5,936 nt of DNA, from the NCBI GenBank assembly GCA_025353305.1, contig JANXQX010000198.1:1-5936 (forward strand), in the 5' to 3' direction. Positions 1 through 5,764 of the stretch are shown piece after piece. Numbering within the stretch: position 1 is the first letter of the stretch; each line of letters opens with the position of its first letter. Made by a program: the position numbers and the translations under genes. This DNA is from Holophagaceae bacterium. GTDB taxonomy: Bacteria; Acidobacteriota; Holophagae; Holophagales; Holophagaceae. The notes under the pieces were generated by a model. The model was given only the letters and a program-made list of their open reading frames with translations. It had not been told where the DNA came from and did no database searches.

Positions 1-249
1 GCTGAGGTCCTTCCCCTCGACCAGAAGGGCCGGGAGGCCGTCCTCAGGGAATGGCTGAAAGCGAAGGGCGATCAGCTCGCCCTCGCCAATTCTGAAGAGA
101 TCATCGAGGTCCTGTCGGCCCAAAAGGTTCGAGACATCCGGGAGCTCTCGGGCCTGCTTAACCGGGTCTTGATGGAAGCTCAAATTGCCAAGCGACCTAT
201 CGCAGTCCAACAGGTTAGAACCTTGCTAGCCCAGCTGCCATTTTCATGA
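1..249 (+). CDS. DnaA/Hda-family AAA+ protein, C-terminal part (5' end outside window)
   Basis: This is the last 82 residues of a gene that enters from the left and ends at TGA 247-249. The sequence matches the small helical lid subdomain of the DnaA AAA+ ATPase. A helix rich in Ala, Leu and Lys is followed by the motif DIRELSGLLNRV (residues 45-56), equivalent to the DnaA 'NVRELEGALNR' stretch with the sensor-2 arginine (here R47). Then come KRPI (64-67) and a final helix. DnaA proper would continue with the DnaA-box-binding domain IV, but this protein stops about 15 residues after KRPI. It therefore resembles Hda-type or DnaA-ATPase-only proteins, which in known cases regulate replication initiation by binding DnaA on the sliding clamp. 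That role is inferred. The N-terminal part, including any clamp-binding motif and the Walker motifs, is not visible. The alternative is a DnaA that lost domain IV. Confidence 0.75.
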   Translation, partial: AEVLPLDQKGREAVLREWLKAKGDQLALANSEEIIEVLSAQKVRDIRELSGLLNRVLMEAQIAKRPIAVQQVRTLLAQLPFS

Positions 250-307
250 CAACTCTGTTGCGCCTGGTAGCACATGGCCTCCGGGTATTTCAGGCTTCCT
301 TCACGCC

Positions 308-517
308 GTGGGCATCGTGCTGGCCCGGCTCGCCAAGGCCGGGTTCGAGGAGGTCGCGATCTTCTCCCTGCGCCGCACCTGGCGCAGCGCCGAGAAGCTC
401 CGCAAGGGCGGCGGCTCTCTACCCAATCTGCGGTTCTTCAGCGCAGTACAGACCCTCAGCGAGACGCCCTCGTTCCAACGGTTTCTTGAGGCCATGCAGC
501 AGGAGGGGGCGGCGTGA
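308..517 (+). pseudogene. 3' remnant of a GC-rich gene, family not recognised, no credible start
   Basis: The frame ending at TGA 515-517 shows strong coding character: G/C at nearly all third positions and a sensible mix of residues (for example AGFEEVAIFSLRRTW, then LPNLRFFSAVQTL). It has no credible beginning. The frame is open back to 230, after a TAG at 227-229, and contains no ATG. The first possible start is GTG at 308, with no Shine-Dalgarno sequence. The 50 bases after the upstream stop (250-299) do not look coding in this frame. The simplest reading is the last ~70 residues of a longer protein whose 5' part was deleted. Alternatively, a frameshift near 290-305 links it to an ATG at 246 that overlaps the previous stop codon (ATGA) and opens with MTTLLRLVAHGLRVFQ. 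I do not recognise the family. The predicted pattern is mixed alpha/beta followed by a helix. Confidence 0.5.
501..506 (+). promoter_or_regulatory. Strong ribosome binding site for the GTG at 514
   Basis: AGGAGG lies 7 bases upstream of GTG 514-516, a near-ideal Shine-Dalgarno site and spacing. It sits inside the last codons of the preceding remnant. This indicates a genuine translation start, although the frame it serves now stops after 28 codons. Confidence 0.6.
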
Positions 518-600
518 GAATCACTCATCTAGAAGTAGCGATTACCAAGATTCAAGCCAACGTTTCCGGAGGTCGATACGCCAGCCATCGGTCAATGTAA
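514..600 (+). pseudogene. 5' remnant of a downstream gene (28 codons), truncated
   Basis: A GTG start at 514-516 overlaps the TGA of the preceding remnant (GTGA), with AGGAGG 7 bases upstream, the typical geometry of coupled operon genes. The frame reads MRITHLEV for its first eight residues, then continues without obvious character to TAA 598-600. The opening resembles the first beta-strand of several families, including ABC-type ATPases of the SbcC/RecF kind and enolase-superfamily proteins. Eight residues are too few to choose. From about 540 the composition becomes less GC-rich, so the original gene was probably cut near here by insertion or deletion. A genuine 28-residue peptide is possible but less likely. 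Confidence 0.35.
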
Positions 601-643
601 GTGCATAGACGAACCATCCTACATTCTTCTATTCTTCGCACTC

Positions 644-648
644 GGGAG
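644..648 (+). promoter_or_regulatory. Ribosome binding site deciding the ATG 658 start
   Basis: GGGAG lies 9 bases upstream of ATG 658-660. The same frame could open at GTG 601, but no purine-rich site precedes that codon, so 658 is preferred. Confidence 0.6.
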
Positions 649-657
649 ATTATTGAA

Positions 658-1137
658 ATGAATCGCCATAAACCTGAATCTAAACCTGAACCACTTCTTC
701 TAAAGCATTTCAAGGTGATTTTAGATGAGCTTGGTATTTCATACCTCTCAGGGCAGGGCTTAAATAACCGCATGCCAGAAGGACCATCCCCCTCTTTTCA
801 ATTTGGGGATCTTCGTATTGAGCTACCTGAGTACACAATCGTAGTTGAAGTTGAGTCATCCGGTGGAGTAACAAACCTTGCAAAGTACTGGGAGTCTATT
901 GAATTGTGTCGGGTTAATAAATCCATTAAGTTGATTCATGTGTTTCTACAAAAGAGCAAAAATGACTATGAATCCCATTTAGCGCTGTGGAGCTTTCTCA
1001 ACGCCAAAATGCAGAAAGAACTTGGTCAAAAGTGGGCTGGGTACTGCTTTCGTACAACTGGGCCATCCCCAGGTGCACTTGAACCGGCACTCACTCAATT
1101 TCGACGCATCCTTACGGAGAACCGTACCAAAGGCTAG
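658..1137 (+). CDS. AT-rich orphan protein, possible PD-(D/E)XK-like nuclease fold
   Basis: This is a complete 159-residue frame with a clear ribosome binding site and TAG stop. No signal peptide or membrane segment is visible, so the product is probably cytoplasmic. An N-terminal helix (about residues 11-25, LLLKHFKVILDEL) is followed by a strand carrying D51 (FGDLRI). A second hydrophobic strand carries E64 and E66 (IVVEVESSGG), then a helix (NLAKYWESIEL, 73-83) and a third strand (KLIHVFLQ, 91-98). This helix-strand-strand-helix-strand order, with an acid at the end of one strand and an ExE on the next, resembles the PD-(D/E)XK nuclease core. The usual lysine of (D/E)xK is glutamate here, so activity is unproven. 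Base composition is far lower in GC than all neighbours, and A/T third positions are frequent. It sits between gene remnants and a convergent operon, 44 bp from the end of the latter. These facts suggest horizontal acquisition. The fold is an inference; the gene itself is fairly secure. Confidence 0.7.
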   Translation: MNRHKPESKPEPLLLKHFKVILDELGISYLSGQGLNNRMPEGPSPSFQFGDLRIELPEYTIVVEVESSGGVTNLAKYWESIELCRVNKSIKLIHVFLQKSKNDYESHLALWSFLNAKMQKELGQKWAGYCFRTTGPSPGALEPALTQFRRILTENRTKG

Positions 1138-1181
1138 CTCCAACCACTAAGATAAGCCCTTCAATTTCGTGAGTCCTGTTT
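1138..1181. other. Short convergent intergenic gap
   Basis: 44 bp between the end of the AT-rich gene and the end of the LRR-like operon. Only a weak 4-bp inverted pair (GTGA/TCAC at about 1169-1184) is present, with no U-tract worth calling a terminator. I see no other signal here. Confidence 0.4.
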
Positions 1182-2297
1182 TCACTCTTCAATGGACAAT
1201 CGATCCCTCAAGAATTCTGGTAATACCAATTGATCAAATCTGGCATCCACAACCACCTTCCCACCAACAGACAAACCCTCCGGTAGGGATTGAAGCCTAG
1301 GCAGGTTGGTCAAGAAGAGATCCCCTCCGATGGAGATCCTGTCTCCGAATGATGTGCAGGCCCTTAGATTCGATAGACGGCAGTCTCCACCTACTTGAAG
1401 ACCAGGCGGGATGGCACCAATGGGCAACCCTTCGAGGTTCAGGCTCTCATCCACCTTCAAGCCAGGGGGCAGGCTGGTTACATCGCAATGGATCACTCGG
1501 AGCAGCTTCAGGTGCTGACTCCACACTTGAATCGAGTGCAGTGATAAACAGTCCTCGACCTCAAGAAACCCGGTGAACGCCCGAGGCAAATCCAGTCGAT
1601 CGAGCAGCGGAAGTTCCTGCAACTGCAAGCCCCCAGTAGAGAAGGCTGAAGGTAGCCTGGAGAAACTAGCGCAATCCCAGATCCGAATGAAGTGCAGCAC
1701 CCGAATCGCCTCTGGAAGCGTGGCCAACAAGCCGCAGTTGATCAGTTCAAGGATGCCTTCCGACTCGAACCCTGGTCCTATGGCGGCCAGCCGTGCGCAG
1801 TGCCTCAAGAGAAGGCTGTCGACCTTGAACCCTTCCGGAATCCACTCCATGGCCGGGTCTCCATGGAATGCAAATCCAGCGGAAAAATCACTGCAATCAC
1901 CCCAATCCTTGGCATAGGCGAGAAAAGCAGCCGGCAGGCTGAGCGATTCTCCCCAGGCCAGAGCTTCGAGCCCGGTCATCTTCTTGGCCATCCAGACCAG
2001 AGACCAGGGATGGATCCGGTAACCCTGGAGCAACGATACGGCCTGGGCGAGTTCGAGGGCTCCGACCTGAATACCTTGGATCAGGAAACGTACCAGATTC
2101 CAGGGGTGCGTTCCTTCTTCGGGTTTCGAATGGGCGAAGACCGGGCCACCATCTTTGGGAAGGGCTGCACAGATACACTCCAAAGCGGCTGTCATTGGAC
2201 ACCCGGCTCGAAGGAGGAGGCGAAAGCACTCCATCGGATCGATGTCTGCAAGCACCAAAGTCTGATGCAGGGATCGGTAAGAAGTTCCGGGCGTCAT
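1182..2297 (-). CDS. Leucine-rich-like repeat protein B (second gene of the pair)
   Basis: A 371-residue protein starting at ATG 2297-2295. That codon overlaps the stop of the upstream paralog by four bases (ATGA), so translation is probably coupled; no strong ribosome binding site of its own is visible. Residues 1-130 are mainly helical. They contain HPWNLV (64-69) and IHPWSLV (95-101), the second matching INPWSL of the paralog. From about residue 150 to the end there are degenerate repeats of roughly 20 residues with the pattern LPxGLxVGGxLxLxxxxxLxxLP. The clearest are at 275-305 (SLPPGLKV, IPPGLQVGG) and 337-346 (SLPEGLSVGG). Such arrays form solenoids and usually bind other proteins; no enzymatic motif is seen. 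There is no signal peptide, membrane segment or LPXTG-type anchor, so it is probably cytoplasmic. The degenerate middle repeats may have drifted faster than the last ones. The partner is unknown. Confidence 0.8.
   Translation of the reverse strand: MTPGTSYRSLHQTLVLADIDPMECFRLLLRAGCPMTAALECICAALPKDGGPVFAHSKPEEGTHPWNLVRFLIQGIQVGALELAQAVSLLQGYRIHPWSLVWMAKKMTGLEALAWGESLSLPAAFLAYAKDWGDCSDFSAGFAFHGDPAMEWIPEGFKVDSLLLRHCARLAAIGPGFESEGILELINCGLLATLPEAIRVLHFIRIWDCASFSRLPSAFSTGGLQLQELPLLDRLDLPRAFTGFLEVEDCLSLHSIQVWSQHLKLLRVIHCDVTSLPPGLKVDESLNLEGLPIGAIPPGLQVGGDCRLSNLRACTSFGDRISIGGDLFLTNLPRLQSLPEGLSVGGKVVVDARFDQLVLPEFLRDRLSIEE
1203..1844 (-). repeat. Protein-level leucine-rich-like repeat array in gene B
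   Basis: Approximate span encoding residues 152-365 of repeat protein B. The units are about 20 residues, with LP at the turn, GL before V(G/D), and hydrophobic residues at alternate strand positions. DNA identity between units is low, so this is an old protein-level repeat and not a recent tandem DNA repeat. Confidence 0.6.
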
Positions 2298-3418
2298 TCC
2301 ATGGTCCAGAAATCAATAACTGGTAGATCAGGAAAATCCGAACAAGCGATCACTTGAAGGTGATTTGGAGCGACCAGTTTGCGCCCCCACGGCGGAATCT
2401 CTGAAAGATAGAGGGTCCCCTTCACGTGGATATCCGAAGGAATCTCCACACGGTCGGCAAAGGGCACATCCACCAGCAAGTCAGATCCGACGCTCAATCC
2501 AGCCGGGATCACGATCGAACCGCTTTGGTAGATACAAATCCGAGCAGTTCCACCAACTTGAAGCCCTTCTGGCAGGCTCCTAAAATCCTGGCATTCAAGG
2601 AACAATCCACCCCGAATTTCCACTGCGGGGAGGGAACCCGGCCCTCCGGCACAATTGAACACCAGGTTTGCCAGACGTCCGCTCGGGACGCTAAGCGCCT
2701 CGAATCTCGTGTAGGATTCGACTCCCAGATTGCCTTCGAAGGCTGGCGATAAATGGAGGGCATGCAGATCGAAGTTGTCTTTGAGCAGCACCGTCATGGG
2801 GGAGGCTTCTAGCCTGATTTCATGCAGGCTCGAACAACTCGTGACGCAAAGCCTGCCGCCAACTTCGAGATCCGCAGGCAGAGTTTCCAGAAGCCCACAG
2901 GCATGAAGGCTAAGATTCTCTTGAACCGACAACCCGAGGCCGAGCTCTCGAAGGCGTGGACAGTGGCGAACCTCCAGGTTCTTCACCTTGAGGTCTGCGG
3001 GTATATGCTTCAGGTCCAAATCCACCGGGATTCGGAAGGCGATTTCAGAAGGGTTATAGGTTACGTCGTGTCCTTTTGGACGGACGCGAGGGCCCAGTGC
3101 GGTAATCCAATGGCTTGGCATCCCCAGTTGCTGCGCCCAATGCCGATGGACCTCCGCCCAGGCCCCGTAGCCCCCGAGCAGTGACCAGGGGTTGATCTGC
3201 AGTTCATGCAGAATCTGGATGGCCACGTCTAGCGTGATTTCTCCTCTTCCCAGCAGAGAGACGACGCGACCGACTTGTTCAAAGACACCTCCGGGAGATT
3301 CCCTCAAAGCGCGCAGGGACTGGAGCAATGCTTCACAGTGGCGCACCGGATCTGCCGTGCAGACAGAACGATTGACCTCAGCCGAGGGGCCTGAGTCCGG
3401 ATGCTTGATCAACTCCAT
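2294..3418 (-). CDS. Leucine-rich-like repeat protein A (first gene of the pair)
   Basis: A 374-residue protein. The frame stays open upstream to 3625, but ATG 3418-3416 is chosen because GGGAGG precedes it by 5 bases. The upstream extension is also Arg/Ser-rich and overlaps the divergent gene. Residues 25-105 form a helical N-terminal part containing INPWSL (75-80). Residues ~138-348 form a leucine-rich-like repeat array (HIPADLKVKNLEV, TLPADLEVGG, SLPEGLQVGG, VIPAGLSVGS), with beta-type strands such as LEVRHCPRLREL. The short tail after ~350 lacks the repeat. The gene parallels repeat protein B in length, domain order and key motifs (INPWSL/IHPWSL, RHCPRL/RHCARL), so the pair arose by tandem duplication. 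It is probably a cytoplasmic binding protein; no catalytic motif is visible. It is the first gene of a two-gene operon, reading away from the TPR-like gene. The biological role is unknown. Confidence 0.8.
   Translation of the reverse strand: MELIKHPDSGPSAEVNRSVCTADPVRHCEALLQSLRALRESPGGVFEQVGRVVSLLGRGEITLDVAIQILHELQINPWSLLGGYGAWAEVHRHWAQQLGMPSHWITALGPRVRPKGHDVTYNPSEIAFRIPVDLDLKHIPADLKVKNLEVRHCPRLRELGLGLSVQENLSLHACGLLETLPADLEVGGRLCVTSCSSLHEIRLEASPMTVLLKDNFDLHALHLSPAFEGNLGVESYTRFEALSVPSGRLANLVFNCAGGPGSLPAVEIRGGLFLECQDFRSLPEGLQVGGTARICIYQSGSIVIPAGLSVGSDLLVDVPFADRVEIPSDIHVKGTLYLSEIPPWGRKLVAPNHLQVIACSDFPDLPVIDFWTME
2375..3007 (-). repeat. Protein-level leucine-rich-like repeat array in gene A
   Basis: Approximate span encoding residues 138-348 of repeat protein A. 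It follows the same consensus as in gene B. The units at 179-188, 281-290 and 304-311 are the clearest, each with (I/L)P followed by (D/G)L and a V(G) turn. Units in the middle are degenerate. Confidence 0.6.
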
Positions 3419-3482
3419 CGATTCCTCCCGCCGCTTGGCCGCCGCCCTCCTACAAACGATCAGCTCTTGCCATGGACAGTGA
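3419..3482. promoter_or_regulatory. 64-bp divergent intergenic region
   Basis: The starts of repeat protein A (- strand) and the TPR-like gene (+ strand) face away from each other across 64 bp. The - strand ribosome binding site lies inside. A second SD-like GGAGGG (reading - strand, about 3445-3450) has no start codon at suitable distance. No convincing -35/-10 pair or operator palindrome was found. At least one of the two promoters probably lies within the neighbouring coding sequence. Confidence 0.4.
3424..3429 (-). promoter_or_regulatory. Ribosome binding site for repeat protein A
   Basis: On the - strand this reads GGGAGG, five bases before ATG 3418. It is a strong site and decides the start against a longer upstream extension. 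Confidence 0.7.
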
Positions 3483-4352
3483 ATGACGAGTGGTCGAGGC
3501 GAACGTGAAGGAATGACTGCTTCCTCCCACCCCACCCAACCGAGCCGCCACCTTGATTCCGCCGATCGCCTTTGGCTCGAGCAGGCTGCGAAGGAAGCCC
3601 GCCGGGACTGGGAACGTGCCCGCAAACGGGGCAGTCAGGCCGAGAAGGCCCAGGCCCTGGCCAGCCTTTCTGGCATTCTCTGCGATCTGGAGGGCCCTGA
3701 GGTGGGCCTCCGCCTGAGCCGCCGGGCTCATCACCTGTGGGAAGAACTGGGTGACCCCCAAGTGATCGCTGTTTCGGGCGCCGTGTTGGCCATACGTTTG
3801 TTGGACGCCGGCCAGGCACAGGAGGCCCTTGGGCAGTCAGCCACGGCTTTGGCATGCATGCGAAGCCTTGCGGTCGAGCACCGACACAAGGGCGTTTGTC
3901 ACAACCTGGGGCAGGAGTTCCTCACCCACGGGTTCCCGGCTGAGGCGCAGGCTTGGCTGGAACTGGCTCTGGAGAACCCGGCCTACGATGATCCGCGCGC
4001 GGAGTATCTGTGCCTTCTCTCTCGTGCCCTGGACCTGCAAGGCAGGCTGCAGGAAGCCTGCGAGCGTCTGCAGGAAGCATGCGTTGCCTATGATGACCAG
4101 TGGGACCATCCTGCCATGGCCAGGGCCATGCTAGGTCAAGCGCGCCTGGAACTCCGGCTGGGCCACTCCTGGGAAGCCTCTGTCCTCTGCCGGGAGTCTT
4201 TGCGTTTCATTCAACGCCTCCCCAGCGCGGCTCTGACCATCGCTCAGGCGCATGAACTGCTCAACCTTTGCATGGTGATGGGAGGCCCACGGTGGTCTGC
4301 CACGACCCGACGGAAACTAAGCCAACGCCGAAAATGGCCCGAGGAGCATTGA
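3483..4352 (+). CDS. TPR-like helical repeat protein
   Basis: A 289-residue, Ala/Leu/Glu-rich protein made almost wholly of paired helices. About five 34-residue TPR-like units can be read: residues ~57-90 (LASLSGILCDLEGPEVGLRLSR), ~97-130 (LLDAGQAQEALGQS), ~136-168 (FLTHGFPAEAQAWLELAL), ~174-205 (RALDLQGRLQEACERL) and ~212-245. They show the usual G-x-x-x-E-A signature at helix turns. TPR arrays mediate protein-protein contacts. No catalytic motif, signal peptide or membrane segment is visible. The N-terminal ~50 residues are charged and may form a coiled helix (RDWERARKRG). The start is uncertain: ATG 3483 has only a weak GGA upstream, while ATG 3513 has a purine run directly abutting it. 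The gene lies upstream of the beta-CASP hydrolase on the same strand, 86 bp away. It might be a partner or regulator of that enzyme, but this is inference from position only. Confidence 0.75.
   Translation: MTSGRGEREGMTASSHPTQPSRHLDSADRLWLEQAAKEARRDWERARKRGSQAEKAQALASLSGILCDLEGPEVGLRLSRRAHHLWEELGDPQVIAVSGAVLAIRLLDAGQAQEALGQSATALACMRSLAVEHRHKGVCHNLGQEFLTHGFPAEAQAWLELALENPAYDDPRAEYLCLLSRALDLQGRLQEACERLQEACVAYDDQWDHPAMARAMLGQARLELRLGHSWEASVLCRESLRFIQRLPSAALTIAQAHELLNLCMVMGGPRWSATTRRKLSQRRKWPEEH
4047..4083 (+). repeat. 21-bp tandem duplication within the TPR-like gene
   Basis: CTGCAGGAAGCCTGCG at 4047-4062 recurs at 4068-4083 with one mismatch (15 of 16). The 21-base offset encodes LQEAC twice with a seven-residue period, in frame. 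It looks like a short internal duplication within one helix and keeps a heptad spacing. Confidence 0.75.
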
Positions 4353-4425
4353 TGGGCGATCGAGGTCCGACCATTCCCCAACTCACGCCTTCGTGCCTCT
4401 CGTCTCAACCAACGTCGCAAGCCTC

Positions 4426-4430
4426 AAGGA
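4426..4430 (+). promoter_or_regulatory. Ribosome binding site for the beta-CASP hydrolase
   Basis: AAGGA sits 8 bases before ATG 4439. This supports 4439 as the start over in-frame ATGs at 4268 and 4352. The 4352 codon also has GAGGAG five bases upstream and overlaps the stop of the TPR-like gene (TGATG), so it remains a possible alternative. Confidence 0.55.
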
Positions 4431-4438
4431 ATCCACCC

Positions 4439-5755
4439 ATGCGTATCTGCATCCACCGTGGCGCCCACGAAATCGGGGGGAGCTGCGTCGAGTTGGAATC
4501 CCAAGGCCAGCGGTTGTTGCTAGATCTGGGCATGCCCCTGGACGCCGAAGAGAACTCGGCAGATCTCCTGCCGGCCATCCCGGGTCTAACGGAAGCTGAC
4601 ACCGATCTCCTTGGGGTGCTCTTGTCTCACCCGCACATGGACCATTACGGGCTGTTGAAGCACACCCGTACGGATCTTCCGGTCGCCATGGGCGCGGCGG
4701 GGCGCCGCATCCTGGAAGCTGCTGCCCCATGGGTCCCTGATTCCACCATCCCCGCACCGGGGCCCGTACTCGCGGATCGCCAGCATTTCGCTTGGGGGCC
4801 TTTCCAGATCACCCCCTACCTGGTGGACCACAGCGCCTTCGACGCCTATGCCTTCCTCATCGAGGCTGACGGGCAGCGGGTCTTCTACAGTGGCGACTTC
4901 CGCGCCCACGGGCGCAAGAGCAAGCTTTACGACCGCATGGTCGCCCGCCCTCCCAAAAACATTGATGTCCTCCTCATGGAGGGCAGTTCCCTCGGCAGAT
5001 TGGATCTGGGAACCACCTTCGAGACCGAAGCCGACCTGGAGCAGCGTCTCGTCACTGAGTTCAACGCCACCGAGGGCCTCGCGCTGGCCTATCTATCTGC
5101 CCAGAACATCGACCGGGTGGTGACGATCTTCCGGGCCGCCAAGCGCAGTGGGCGCCGCCTGGTAATCGATCTCTACACAGCTGCCATTCTGGAGGCCACA
5201 GGCAGCTCCACCATTCCCCAGAGTGACTGGCCCCAGGTGGCCCTCTTCATTCCTCAGCGCCAACGCATCCAGATCAAGGAGAACGCTCGTTTCGAGTTGC
5301 TGGATCGCCACAAGGCCAACCGGATCTATGCGGAGGAACTTGCCGCCAAGGCGAGTGAAAGCGTGCTGATGTTCCGCCCCCTGCATCGCAAGGACCTGGA
5401 GTGCGCGAACGCCCTGAAGGGCGCCCGCTTCTTCTACTCCATGTGGGAGGGCTACCTGAAGGAGGACTCTGGTGTACGCCTCAAAGCTTGGCTCGGTGCC
5501 CACCAGGTTTCCTTCATGCAGGCGCACACCTCTGGCCACGCTGGTCCCGCTGACCTCAAGCGCTTCGCCGAGGCCTTGAACCCAAAGGTGCTCGTACCCA
5601 TCCACTCATTCAAGCCTGAGAGCTATGGAAAACTCTTCTCGAGCGTAGAGGCGCATGGGGATGGGGAGTGGTGGGAATTATGTAAAAATGAGGGGATAGC
5701 CGCACTTGGGGCCTGTCTAGTGAAGGTGATGACAAAATTCATTTCGAAACACTAG
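4439..5755 (+). CDS. MBL-fold beta-CASP metallohydrolase, RNase J-like
   Basis: A 438-residue probable zinc-dependent phosphodiesterase acting on RNA or DNA in the cytoplasm. From the chosen start, MRICIHRGAHEIGGSC is the usual opening strand and turn of this family. Metal-ligand motifs follow in order: SHPHMDHYG (H64, H66, D68, H69), the HSAFDAY region (H131) and SGDFRAHG (D153). E181 in LLMEGSSLG fits beta-CASP motif A, HTSGHA (H367) fits motif B and VPIHSF (H389) fits motif C. All key residues are present, so it should be active. Family members often end shortly after a DGEWWE-type motif. Here WWEL (411-414) is followed by an extra 24 residues with different composition, perhaps an altered C-terminus. 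An upstream in-frame extension from 4352 would add 29 Ser/Thr/Pro-rich residues without family resemblance, so 4439 is preferred. The enzyme is similar to RNase J/CPSF-type nucleases, but the substrate is unknown. Confidence 0.88.
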   Translation: MRICIHRGAHEIGGSCVELESQGQRLLLDLGMPLDAEENSADLLPAIPGLTEADTDLLGVLLSHPHMDHYGLLKHTRTDLPVAMGAAGRRILEAAAPWVPDSTIPAPGPVLADRQHFAWGPFQITPYLVDHSAFDAYAFLIEADGQRVFYSGDFRAHGRKSKLYDRMVARPPKNIDVLLMEGSSLGRLDLGTTFETEADLEQRLVTEFNATEGLALAYLSAQNIDRVVTIFRAAKRSGRRLVIDLYTAAILEATGSSTIPQSDWPQVALFIPQRQRIQIKENARFELLDRHKANRIYAEELAAKASESVLMFRPLHRKDLECANALKGARFFYSMWEGYLKEDSGVRLKAWLGAHQVSFMQAHTSGHAGPADLKRFAEALNPKVLVPIHSFKPESYGKLFSSVEAHGDGEWWELCKNEGIAALGACLVKVMTKFISKH

Positions 5756-5758
5756 GAG
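5754..5758 (+). promoter_or_regulatory. Ribosome binding site overlapping the hydrolase stop
   Basis: AGGAG overlaps the TAG stop (5753-5755) and lies six bases before ATG 5765. This strongly supports a real start for the next gene and its cotranscription with the hydrolase. Confidence 0.75.
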
Positions 5759-5764
5759 TCAATC

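Noticed and set aside
246..608. 120-codon frame beginning with an ATGA overlap after the DnaA/Hda-like gene
   Set aside because: Most of it is Arg/Ser/Pro-rich, typical of a shadow of the GC-rich remnant in another frame. Only its first ~16 residues might be a genuine former start.
601..657. Upstream GTG start for the AT-rich gene
   Set aside because: There is no ribosome binding site before GTG 601, while ATG 658 has GGGAG at good spacing.
1165..1190. Possible terminator hairpin between the convergent genes
   Set aside because: Only four base pairs (GTGA/TCAC) can form and there is no clear T-run; this is within chance expectation.
1692..2357. Long open frame (221 codons) on the + strand antisense to repeat protein B
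   Set aside because: It is a mirror of the GC-rich coding - strand gene. Its residue pattern is irregular, no ribosome binding site is evident, and it would conflict with a gene that has clear paralogy.
2822..3184. Open frame on the + strand antisense to repeat protein A
   Set aside because: Composition and lack of domain pattern mark it as an antisense shadow of the repeat-protein gene.
3419..3625. 69-codon N-terminal extension of repeat protein A
   Set aside because: The extension is Arg/Ser-rich, is antisense to the TPR-like gene, and ignores the strong GGGAGG site directly before ATG 3418.
3460..3855. 131-codon frame on the - strand over the TPR-like gene start
   Set aside because: It is Pro/Gly/Arg-rich with no domain pattern and is antisense to the coding-like TPR gene.
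4268..4351. ATG 4268 as start of the hydrolase
   Set aside because: It would overlap the TPR-like coding region by 85 bases with no ribosome binding site, and the added residues show no family resemblance.
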